From: Aggregatilineales bacterium
GTDB lineage: Bacteria; Chloroflexota; Anaerolineae; Aggregatilineales; Ch27
Direction: 5' to 3'
Length of the DNA: 37,665 nucleotides
Assembly (NCBI GenBank): GCA_029976005.1
Contig: JARKOQ010000141.1
Span: 1 to 37,665, forward strand
Shown: in pieces, positions 31,605 through 37,665 of the stretch
Layout: every line of letters begins with the position of its first letter
How positions within the stretch are numbered: the stretch's first letter is position 1
The notes under the pieces: model-generated
The model's database searches: none
What the model saw: the letters and a program-made list of their open reading frames with translations, nothing else
What the model was told of the DNA's origin: nothing
Position numbers and translations under genes: made by a program

Positions 31605-32372
31605 TCACGCCAGTTGTTCGCCGACCGCCTGGACGAGCCGTGGCAGCACCTCGCCCGAAGGCCCGGCCAGCCAAATCGCTGCGGTCGGCGTAATCTCACT
31701 CCGGCTCGGATTGACTTCGATCACGGCGGCCCCACACCGTGCGGCGAGGAACGGTAGGCTGGCCGCGGGCTGCACGACGCCGGACGTGCCCACCACCAGC
31801 ATCACCTTCGCCGATTGAGCCAGCCGCGTGGCGCGTGCCAGAGCGTCGCGCGGCAGCATCTCCCCAAACCAGACCACGTCCGGCCGCACCCAGGCCCCGC
31901 AATGCGGGCAGCGCGGCGGCCCCTGCGCCGGATCGAACCCGGCCAGCCCGGCCACGTCGATCAGGGTCGGCTCGCCCAGGCAGGCCGCGAAACACTTGCT
32001 GCGCATGATCGCCCCATGCAGGGGGATGATGTCCGTGCTGCCGGCCCGCTGGTGCAGGTCGTCCACATTCTGGGTGACAATCACCACCCGCAGCCAGCGC
32101 TCCAGTTCGGCCAGCGCCACGTGCCCCGGATTGGGTTGGGCCTGGCGCACCAGGCCGCGCCGGTATTCGTACCAGTCCCAGACCAGCCGGGGATCGCGTT
32201 CGAACGCGGCGGCGGTGGCGAGCTGCTCCGGATCGTAGCGCGCCCACAGGCCGTCCAGGGCGTCCCGGAAGGTCGGCACGCCGCTTTCCTTGCTGACTCC
32301 GGCCCCGGTCAGCACCACGATCTCGCGCTGCCGCGCCAGCAGGGACGCGGCGGAATGAATTTGATCCAGCAC
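31605..32372 (-). CDS. Sirtuin (Sir2-type NAD-dependent protein deacylase), first of a tandem pair
   Basis: 255 residues. GAGVSKESGVPTFR, QNVDDLH, catalytic His in PLHGAIM (H119) and GTSGVVQPAA are intact. Zinc ligands are C127-x3-C131 and C155-x2-C158. The acyl-pocket segment reads WYEYRRG, with Y68 and R71 in the Y-x-x-R pattern of class III sirtuins such as SIRT5 and CobB. It therefore probably removes succinyl or malonyl groups as well as acetyl. The start is GTG 32372 behind a GAGAGGGGG ribosome site. It is first gene of a three-gene operon. Confidence 0.93.
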   Translation of the reverse strand: MLDQIHSAASLLARQREIVVLTGAGVSKESGVPTFRDALDGLWARYDPEQLATAAAFERDPRLVWDWYEYRRGLVRQAQPNPGHVALAELERWLRVVIVTQNVDDLHQRAGSTDIIPLHGAIMRSKCFAACLGEPTLIDVAGLAGFDPAQGPPRCPHCGAWVRPDVVWFGEMLPRDALARATRLAQSAKVMLVVGTSGVVQPAASLPFLAARCGAAVIEVNPSRSEITPTAAIWLAGPSGEVLPRLVQAVGEQLA

Positions 32373-32409
32373 CGAATCCCCCTCTCGTGTAGAACCAGCC
32401 CCAGAGACT

Positions 32410-32418
32410 ATTCTATCA
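32410..32418 (-). promoter_or_regulatory. Extended -10 promoter of the sirtuin operon
   Basis: The minus strand reads TGATAGAAT (32418-32410), a TGn-extended -10, with no good -35. The start site would be about 30 nt before GTG 32372. Confidence 0.45.
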
Positions 32419-32440
32419 TGGGCGCCTGTCCCGGAACCTC

Positions 32441-32458
32441 AAATATGAACGCATATTT
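32441..32458. promoter_or_regulatory. AT-rich perfect inverted repeat in the sirtuin / protease divergent region
   Basis: AAATATG-AACG-CATATTT is a perfect 7-4-7 dyad just upstream of the sirtuin promoter. Its base composition is very unlike its surroundings. It is a candidate operator. Confidence 0.45.
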
Positions 32459-32518
32459 AGTAAATTCCGTGTGAATCTCTTACTGGTATAAGAAGTCCAT
32501 CAGAACGCCTCCGGCCTC

Positions 32519-32548
32519 TTGTCCGCGCAGCAAGACCCCCACTATACT
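32519..32548 (+). promoter_or_regulatory. Promoter of the HtrA-like protease gene
   Basis: TTGTCC (32519-32524), 18-nt spacer, TATACT (32543-32548); leader of about 90 nt. Confidence 0.5.
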
Positions 32549-32644
32549 GAACATACGCTTTCCGAAGACTCCTGTCGCGGGACGCCCGGACGGTGAGTGC
32601 GCTGCGGAAGGCGGCGTTCGAATGAGTGTAAGGAGTACCTTACC

Positions 32645-33631
32645 ATGACCGATTTGACATCGGCCCAATCCACGCTGGAAGCCTACAGCCAGGCGCTGCA
32701 GGCCGTTGTGCGGGTTGCCGGCCCGGCGGTGGTGCGCGTACAGGCCACCCGGGGCGGCGGTCGAGGCGGAGGCTGGCGGCATGGCCGCGCGCGCTCCGAT
32801 CATGGCTCCGGCGTCATCGTCGACGCGGCGGCGGGCCACATCGTCACCAGTTTCCATGTCGTGCGCGGCTCCGGGGAAGTCCTCGTCCACCTCTCGGATG
32901 GCACCCCGCTGCGCGGCGAAGTCATCGGGGCAGACGGCGACGTCGATCTGGCCGTCGTCAAAGTCCAGGCCGAAAATCTGACCGCCGCCGCCTGGGGCGA
33001 CTCGGGTGCGCTCAATCCCGGCAGTCTGGTGCTGGCCCTGGGCAACCCCGACGGGGATAGCGTGGTCGCCACCAGCGGCATCGTGAGCGCCCTCAACCGC
33101 GCCCTGCGCGGCCCGTCCGGACGGCTGATGGAAAACCTGATCCAGACGGATACCATCTTCAACCCAGGGATGAGCGGCGGCCCGCTGATCAACGTTCGCG
33201 GCGAGGTCGTCGGCATCAACACGGCCAGCCTGATCGAGGCCCAGGGCATCAACCTGGCGATCGCCAGCGCGGCCGCCCGCAAGCTCACCCAGGACCTGAT
33301 CCAACACGGCCGGGTGCAGCGCCCACGCCTGGGCATCGCCGGGGAGCGCCAGCGTCTGTATGAAGGACTGGTCAAACACCACCAGCTTTCCCAGACGCAC
33401 GGCGTCTTCCTCCAGGAAGTCCAGGAGGGCAGTCCGGCCAGCCGGGGCGGCCTCCGCCAGGGGGATATCCTGATCGGCGTGGAGGGTGAAGCAGTTGAAG
33501 GGCTGGACGACCTGCACCGCATCCTGAGCATGCATCAGGTGGGCGACTCGCTCGCGATCCGCCTGCTGCGCGACCTCGATCTGCTGGAAGTCACGGTCAC
33601 GCTCACCCCGCCGGAGAATCAGGTCGCTTAA
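32645..33631 (+). CDS. HtrA-like trypsin-fold serine protease with PDZ domain, no signal peptide
   Basis: 328 residues. The S1C protease triad is visible: His71 in VTSFHVV, Asp101 in DVDLAVV, Ser177 in NPGMSGGPL. A C-terminal PDZ domain (about 235-325) has GVFLQEVQEGSPASRGGLRQGDILIGVEGEAV. Typical HtrA/DegP proteins have a signal peptide or membrane anchor. Here the N-terminus (MTDLTSAQSTLEAYSQALQA) is polar and the protein seems cytoplasmic. ATG 32645 is fixed by AAGGAG (32630-32635) at 9 nt. An Arg/Gly-rich loop (about 36-50) precedes the first strand. Confidence 0.9.
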   Translation: MTDLTSAQSTLEAYSQALQAVVRVAGPAVVRVQATRGGGRGGGWRHGRARSDHGSGVIVDAAAGHIVTSFHVVRGSGEVLVHLSDGTPLRGEVIGADGDVDLAVVKVQAENLTAAAWGDSGALNPGSLVLALGNPDGDSVVATSGIVSALNRALRGPSGRLMENLIQTDTIFNPGMSGGPLINVRGEVVGINTASLIEAQGINLAIASAAARKLTQDLIQHGRVQRPRLGIAGERQRLYEGLVKHHQLSQTHGVFLQEVQEGSPASRGGLRQGDILIGVEGEAVEGLDDLHRILSMHQVGDSLAIRLLRDLDLLEVTVTLTPPENQVA

Positions 33632-33649
33632 CCTCTCGTCGATTGAAGA

Positions 33650-33680
33650 GCCGCTCCGCCGGGTTGCCTGGCGGAGCGGC
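33650..33680 (+). terminator. Hairpin after the protease gene
   Basis: GCCGCTCCGCC (33650-33660) pairs perfectly with GGCGGAGCGGC (33670-33680) over 9 nt. No T-run follows. The right arm is repeated at 33873-33884. Confidence 0.6.
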
Positions 33681-33884
33681 CAACATAAATCGAACCGCCA
33701 AAACGCCAAGAGCGCCAAGGAAAAACACGGAGAAAAGCAAAACAGGGAAAGATTTGTCCTTGCGCTGCATAAGACACGCGGAAAAGCGTCGAGAGTCCTG
33801 TTTTCCCCTCTGCGTTCTCTGCGTCCACGGTGGTGAGATGCTTTTCGGTCCAATGCAATCGCTCTGCGACCCGGCGGAGCGGCC
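33670..33884. repeat. 191-bp intergenic element flanked by a 12-bp direct repeat
   Basis: GGCGGAGCGGCC occurs at 33670-33681 and 33873-33884, enclosing 191 bp. Inside the left end are three 9-bp units of the CGCCAAG type (33693-33719). Inside the right end are two CTCTGCGT(T/C) 9-bp units (33808-33825). AAAACAGG (33739-33746) and CCTGTTTT (33797-33804) form an inner inverted repeat. There is no coding potential. It looks like a small mobile or repetitive element with target duplication. The rest of the 341-bp gap to the SDR gene holds only a weak candidate promoter (TTGTTT 33885-33890, 17 nt, TAAAAC 33908-33913). Confidence 0.6.
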
Positions 33885-33972
33885 TTGTTTCTGCCAGCCA
33901 GACAGTGTAAAACATGGGAACACATCGCCCCCTCCCTTGGGGGATCAGCCCGGCAGGCAGAAGAGGCCAACC

Positions 33973-34737
33973 ATGCAACCTTCTCTCTCCGATCGCGTTG
34001 CCCTGGTGACCGGCGCGGCCCATCGGGTCGGCAAGGCCATTGCCCTGGCCCTGGCCGCCGAAGGCGTCCATCTGGTGATTCACTACCACGGCGCGGCGGA
34101 AGCCGCCCAGGAGACCGTGCGCGACGTCAAGAGCCACGGCGTCGACGCCTTCACCTTCCAGGCCGACCAATCCGACCCGCGCCAGGTGAATGCCCTGTTC
34201 GATGCCGTCCGCGAGCACTATGGCCGCCTGGACATCCTGGTCAACAGCGCCAATATGTTCAAGAAGGCAGACTTTCTGTCCCTCACCTACGAGGACTGGC
34301 AGCGGGTAATCGACGTCAACCTGACCGGGCCGTTCCTGGTCAGCCAGGCCGCTGCCCGCCTGATGCTGGCAGAGACCGGGCGCGACAAGGTGATCGTCAA
34401 TATCCTGGACAACAGCGCCCTGCAACCCTGGCCCGGCCTGCCGCATCACAGCGTCGCCAAGGCGGGTCTCCTGATGCTGGCCCAGGTCATGGCCCGCCGG
34501 CTAGGCCCCCAGATCCGGGTCAACAGCGTCTCGCCCGGCCCGGTGCTCAAGACGGAAGCCGGCAGCGACGCGCATTGGGCCAGACTGGCGGCCCGGTTGC
34601 CGCTTCAGCGCGCCGGAAGTCCGGAGGATGTCGGCCGGGCGGTCGTCTTTCTGGCCCGCGAGGACTTCATCACCGGGGCGATTCTGAACGTCGATGGGGG
34701 TGAGTTGCTGGTCGACTCCGGGGCCGACGTGAGCTGA
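33973..34737 (+). CDS. Short-chain dehydrogenase, pteridine-reductase-like, with Tyr-to-His active site
   Basis: 254 residues. The NADP-binding motif is TGAAHRVG (13-20), as in FolM/PTR1-type pteridine reductases rather than TGxxxGIG. NSAN (91-94) stands for the NNAG motif. The catalytic region reads NILDNSALQPWPGLPHHSVAKAG: D146 replaces the usual Ser, as in pteridine reductases, K163 is kept, and the Tyr four residues before it is H159. The C-terminus SPGPVL and ITGAILNVDGG are standard. Reduction of a pterin, dihydrofolate or a carbonyl is possible. The His substitution leaves activity in doubt. ATG 33973 has AAGAGG 6 nt upstream. Confidence 0.87.
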   Translation: MQPSLSDRVALVTGAAHRVGKAIALALAAEGVHLVIHYHGAAEAAQETVRDVKSHGVDAFTFQADQSDPRQVNALFDAVREHYGRLDILVNSANMFKKADFLSLTYEDWQRVIDVNLTGPFLVSQAAARLMLAETGRDKVIVNILDNSALQPWPGLPHHSVAKAGLLMLAQVMARRLGPQIRVNSVSPGPVLKTEAGSDAHWARLAARLPLQRAGSPEDVGRAVVFLAREDFITGAILNVDGGELLVDSGADVS

Positions 34738-34750
34738 GGGGAGACACGCG

Positions 34751-35266
34751 ATGACCGACACGCGCCGGGAAACCACGCTCAAGAGACTGGCGAACGAGGG
34801 GCTGAAGACGATGAACTTCTTCCGGAGCCTGCCCCCTGAAGACCTGGAGCGCCAGATTTACACGGCCGGGACGGGCTGGCGCGCGAACCAGATTCTATGC
34901 CACCTGCTCAGCGCCGAACAGGCTTTTCACCACCTGATCAGCGATATCCTGCTGGGCGGCCCCGGCGCGCCGGAGGACATGGACATCGACGCCTTCAACG
35001 AGGAAAACATGCGGGCCATGCAGTGCGACGACGTGGAGGCCGTCCTGAAAGCCTTCGCCCAGGCGCGGATCACCACGATCGACATCGTGCGCAAGATGCG
35101 CCCGGCTGATTTCGACCGCCAGGGACGCCACCCCTTCCTGGGGATCGCCAGCCTGGAAGCCATGCTTAAGCTGATCTACCGCCACGCCATGATCCACCAG
35201 CGGGATATCCGCCGCGTCCTCGAGCAGGGCGCGCCCATCGGCCCGCCGCCCGATCCCCAGGCGTGA
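34751..35266 (+). CDS. DinB-fold protein (putative thiol transferase family)
   Basis: 171 residues forming a four-helix bundle. The metal-binding histidines expected for DinB/YfiT proteins are present: H51 in NQILCHLLSAEQAF, and H145 and H149 in YRHAMIHQRD. Members use a divalent metal, and some conjugate mycothiol or bacillithiol to substrates; the role here is unknown. It starts 13 nt after the SDR gene and likely shares its message. Confidence 0.87.
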   Translation: MTDTRRETTLKRLANEGLKTMNFFRSLPPEDLERQIYTAGTGWRANQILCHLLSAEQAFHHLISDILLGGPGAPEDMDIDAFNEENMRAMQCDDVEAVLKAFAQARITTIDIVRKMRPADFDRQGRHPFLGIASLEAMLKLIYRHAMIHQRDIRRVLEQGAPIGPPPDPQA

Positions 35267-35397
35267 AGGCCGCGAACGGCGGCAAAGCGGCAAGCGTCAA
35301 TGCGAAAAGCGCAGCCCAGGCGCGGATCGCCCTGCCGGTATGGGCCGCCAGCGGCACACAAAGGGGATGGAAATCAAGCCTGTCTGCGTTTGCCTTT

Positions 35398-35432
35398 GGC
35401 CGACCACTGATTGCTGACCGCTGACCGCTGTC
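35398..35432. repeat. Five heptamers before the YceI gene
   Basis: Degenerate 7-bp units near (C/T)GCTGAC run up to 4 bp before the ribosome site of the YceI gene. The two central units differ by only one base. Confidence 0.55.
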
Positions 35433-35450
35433 TTCCAAGGAGCCACTTCG

Positions 35451-36122
35451 TTGAACGACCATCGCCGCCCGTGGATCGTGCTGCTTGTGATAAGCCTGCT
35501 GCTGGCCGGATGCGGCTCGCGCCCGGCCGGAGAAGCCGGTCTCCCCACCCGCCCGCCGGATGCCGCGACCGCTACCCTCCTGCACGTCTACCCCACCCGC
35601 TCGCGGGTCGGCTTCACCGCCCAGGCCTTGGGCGAGCGCGTGCAGGTGGAAGGCACCTATGGCATCCAGGGCGGCAGCGTGACCCTGACGCCGGAAGACG
35701 ATCAGCTTCGCATCCGGGCCTATCTGGAGATCGACACCCCCAGCGTCACCGTGGGCAGCGCCGTGATCGACGAGGCGCTCCGGCTCGGCATGGAAACGGA
35801 CGCCTATCCGGTCGCCATCTTCGACGCGACCTCGATTGAACTGGTTCCGGTCACGGAAGAGGAGGTCTTCTTCACCCTGGACGGCACGCTGACCCTGCAC
35901 GGCCAGACCCGCCCGGTGCGCATGAGCGTCGGCCCGGCGACCGTTATCCGCAACCACCTTGAATCGGCCAGCCAGATGACCTTCAACCTGACCGATTTTG
36001 GCATCAGCCTGCCGGAAGCGGTGGTCAGCGGCACGATCGCGCTGGACGTGCACCTGAGCGCCGACCTCACCCCGCCGCCCACCCCCACGCCAACCGGCGA
36101 AGGGACCGGCCGATCGACCTAA
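35451..36122 (+). CDS. YceI family lipoprotein
   Basis: 223 residues. A lipoprotein signal ends LLLAGC with C21. The YceI lipocalin-like barrel follows (about 42-205): VYPTRSRVGFTAQALGERVQVEGTYGIQGG, INVGSAVIDE-like SVTVGSAVIDEALRLGMETDAYPVAIFDAT, and LTLHGQTRPVRMSV. YceI proteins bind polyisoprenoids or similar long lipids. The tail is Pro/Thr-rich (PPPTPTPTGEG). The start is TTG 35451, supported by AAGGAG (35437-35442) at 8 nt. Its TAA overlaps the stop codon of pcm on the other strand. Confidence 0.9.
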   Translation: MNDHRRPWIVLLVISLLLAGCGSRPAGEAGLPTRPPDAATATLLHVYPTRSRVGFTAQALGERVQVEGTYGIQGGSVTLTPEDDQLRIRAYLEIDTPSVTVGSAVIDEALRLGMETDAYPVAIFDATSIELVPVTEEEVFFTLDGTLTLHGQTRPVRMSVGPATVIRNHLESASQMTFNLTDFGISLPEAVVSGTIALDVHLSADLTPPPTPTPTGEGTGRST

Positions 36123-36775
36123 CGGCGCTTGCGATCCGGGAAGCCGTAGCGCCCGACCAGCGGCACGAACATCACCGGCACCAGCCGCTCGACCTCCCAC
36201 GCATCGTCGATCCGGATCACGCGCTCCAGCACCTGGCCGTCCCGGCCGCCCACGGGCAGGACCAGCCGCCCGCCGCTGCGCAGTTGGAGCTTGAGCGGGC
36301 CGGGGATGGTGGGGGCCGCCGCCGCGGCCAGAATCCCATCGAACGGGGCCATGTCGGGCAGACCCTGGCTGCCATCGCCCACGTAAACTTCGACGTTGGT
36401 ATAGCCCAGGTCAGCCAGCCGCCTGCCGGCCTGCTCGGCCAAAAAGGGGTCTCGCTCCAGGCTGAAGACCTGCTGGCACAGCTCGGCCAGGATCGCGGTC
36501 TGGTAGCCCGACCCTGTGCCGATCTCCAGCACGAGATCGGTCTCGGCGGGAGCAAGCACCTGGGTCATCAGCGCCACGATGTACGGCTGCGAAATCGTCT
36601 GATCGTTGCCGATCGGCAGGGGGCCATCCCGATAAGCCAGGTGCTGCAAATCGGACGGCACGAACAGATGGCGCGGCACCTTGCGCATGGCCGCCAGCAC
36701 CCGGGGATGGCTGATATCCCGCGCCTCAAGCTGCTCGACGACCATCTGCTCGCGCAGCGCCGCGTCATCCATCAT
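36119..36775 (-). CDS. pcm: Protein-L-isoaspartate O-methyltransferase
   Basis: 218 residues, normal length. It methylates isoaspartyl residues using SAM, starting repair of aged proteins. Visible features are VPRHLFVP, the conserved GNDQTISQPYIVALM block with S62, SAM motif I LVLEIGTGSGYQTAIL, and LQLRSGGRLVLPVG near the C-terminus. The stop codon (36121-36119) overlaps the convergent YceI stop by 2 bp. An extended -10 promoter lies upstream. Confidence 0.95.
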   Translation of the reverse strand: MMDDAALREQMVVEQLEARDISHPRVLAAMRKVPRHLFVPSDLQHLAYRDGPLPIGNDQTISQPYIVALMTQVLAPAETDLVLEIGTGSGYQTAILAELCQQVFSLERDPFLAEQAGRRLADLGYTNVEVYVGDGSQGLPDMAPFDGILAAAAAPTIPGPLKLQLRSGGRLVLPVGGRDGQVLERVIRIDDAWEVERLVPVMFVPLVGRYGFPDRKRR

Positions 36776-36810
36776 GCTTGCTCCGGCTAATCCGAGGGAA
36801 CGCTACCCCA

Positions 36811-36819
36811 AGTATAGCA
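36811..36819 (-). promoter_or_regulatory. Extended -10 promoter of pcm
   Basis: The minus strand reads TGCTATACT (36819-36811), a TGn-extended -10, about 35 nt before the ATG. Confidence 0.55.
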
Positions 36820-36848
36820 TCAGAGCAGGCCGCCCGGCGTGAGAAAAG

Positions 36849-36876
36849 AAGCGGGAGCGCGTCCGCGCCCCCGCTT
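36849..36876 (-). terminator. Terminator of the SH3-domain surface protein gene
   Basis: AAGCGGGAGCGCG (36849-36861) pairs with 36864-36876 with one mismatch. On the minus strand the stem is followed by CTTTTCTC. It lies 15 bp after the stop codon of the gene upstream. Confidence 0.75.
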
Positions 36877-36890
36877 GCGTGGAAACGACC

Positions 36891-37665
36891 TCAGGGGGTC
36901 ACTTCCGGCAGTGCGTCAAAGCTGCCCGAATACGCGCCGATCCAGGAGGCCACCCAGCCTTGCTGCCCGTTGTATTCGACCAGAGTCCAGTTGCGATCCG
37001 GGCTTCGACCCAGCACCGCGACAGGCGTCCCGGCGGGGATCACGCTCAGCGTGCGGCCATAGACTGTCGCCCGCAAGCGCAGATTCGCGTCGGAAACCAG
37101 CGTGATCCCGGTCGGGCTGGCGGGCGAAGCCGGGGCGGCCGGTTCCGGGCTGGCTGGCTCGACGGCGGCCGCGCTTTCTACCTCAGGCTCGTCCGAAGCG
37201 GGCGCGCCGGATGCCAGACCCAGGTAGGCCTCGTCCAGCGCCACGTCGTTGTGCACGACGGGGAACGTCTGCTCGCTCCATACGAAGACTGTCAGCGACC
37301 GGCTGCTGGCGACCGCGTCCACGGAGAGCACGCGCCAGGTATCGTAGAAGGTGGCAAACGGCGACCAGACGACACTGGACGCATAGGGATTCGTCCCGCC
37401 GGCCGGATCGATCCCGACCCGCACGCGAGCGTCGCCCGGCACCGCGCTGCGCTGCGTATTCTCCTCGTTGCTGGACCAGATGTAGGCGGCGATGCTGAAG
37501 CGGTAGGTCTGGCCCGGCGTGGCGGTAGCCACCCGCTGCAACAGACCGGCCTGGTGGGTGCCAAATGAGGTAAAGAACTGCTGGGCCGCGCTCCCGTTGT
37601 AGGAATAACTGGCCGGGCGATATTCCGGACGGCGATAACGCCAGCCGGGATCGCCGGCCGCCTGG
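36891..37665 (-). CDS. Surface protein with C-terminal SH3b domain, 3' part (5' end outside the window)
   Basis: The frame is open to the right edge of the window, so the TTG at 37541 is internal and the gene continues beyond. The visible 257 residues start with a beta-rich region (SYSYNGSAAQQFFTSFGTHQ, TYRFSIAAYIWSSNEE, FYDTWRVLSVDAVA) resembling a carbohydrate-binding or jelly-roll module. A linker rich in Ala, Pro and Glu follows, then a bacterial SH3 (SH3b) domain (about the last 65 residues): NLRLRATVYGRTLSVIPAGTPVAVLGRSPDRNWTLVEYNGQQGWV. It is probably extracellular and cell-wall or glycan binding. Confidence 0.78.
   Translation of the reverse strand, partial: QAAGDPGWRYRRPEYRPASYSYNGSAAQQFFTSFGTHQAGLLQRVATATPGQTYRFSIAAYIWSSNEENTQRSAVPGDARVRVGIDPAGGTNPYASSVVWSPFATFYDTWRVLSVDAVASSRSLTVFVWSEQTFPVVHNDVALDEAYLGLASGAPASDEPEVESAAAVEPASPEPAAPASPASPTGITLVSDANLRLRATVYGRTLSVIPAGTPVAVLGRSPDRNWTLVEYNGQQGWVASWIGAYSGSFDALPEVTP

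Noticed and set aside
31591-31699. Longer N-terminus for the second sirtuin from 31699
   Set aside because: It lies inside the preceding sirtuin gene, is Arg-rich and has no ribosome site. GTG 31591 has one.
30791-32372. Sirtuin pair as part of a defence island (Thoeris or SIR2-type)
   Set aside because: Both are compact zinc-binding deacylases of housekeeping type, with no TIR, HerA, Argonaute or other defence partner nearby.

Overview
This is a GC-rich bacterial chromosome window with dense single-domain genes on both strands. I read it as a member of the Chloroflexota (Anaerolineae-like). The reasons are the secreted and lipid-anchored proteins with long Thr/Pro/Glu-rich stalks, the many WD40/PD40-type surface proteins, a VIT-VWA protein, an FHA membrane protein, and a GSI-alpha glutamine synthetase; the whole mix of single genes fits too. 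This is inference from gene style, because there is no rRNA or other phylogenetic marker except ribosomal protein L32. I saw no phage, insertion sequence transposase, CRISPR array, rRNA or tRNA.

Layout. 1-11.3 kb is cell envelope: the 3' end of an MFS transporter, a Thr/Pro-stalk lipoprotein with a propeller domain, a GNAT acetyltransferase, a secreted VIT-VWA protein, an FHA membrane protein, a class A penicillin-binding protein and two tiny membrane proteins. 11.4-14.5 kb is housekeeping: rpmF, fabD and glnA, with good promoters and terminators. 14.5-22.1 kb is the most distinctive locus, a branched-chain amino-acid type ABC transporter operon. Its substrate-binding gene fuses a BMP/PnrA-type binding domain to a LivJ-type binding domain in one lipoprotein. 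Two permeases follow, the second with an extra membrane region of about 345 residues, then two ATPases. 22.1-30.8 kb holds single metabolic genes: a methyltransferase, DUF456, GNAT, a sulfite-oxidase-like enzyme, a thioredoxin-reductase-like flavoprotein, a cysteine-synthase-like gene with a disrupted start, DUF1349, a saccharopine-dehydrogenase-like enzyme and a secreted propeller protein. 30.8-37.7 kb holds two tandem sirtuins, an HtrA-like protease without a signal peptide, a pteridine-reductase-like SDR, a DinB-fold protein, a YceI lipoprotein, Pcm, and the 3' part of a surface SH3 protein.

Working together. The ABC operon is the only clear multi-gene machine: a two-headed binding lipoprotein feeding one LivHMGF-type importer. 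A strong intercistronic hairpin should leave the binding protein in excess over the membrane parts. The two sirtuins and the downstream secreted propeller gene are packed as an operon. The sirtuins differ at the two residues that set acyl preference, which suggests divided substrate use.

The most unusual DNA features are: a 20-nt hairpin-forming segment that breaks the expected start of the cysteine-synthase gene, itself preceded by a long leader of about 245 nt; a perfect 17-bp palindrome in front of the saccharopine-dehydrogenase-like gene; several other dyads in promoter regions; a 191-bp intergenic element flanked by a 12-bp direct repeat; and three short intergenic tracts with 7-bp periodicity.
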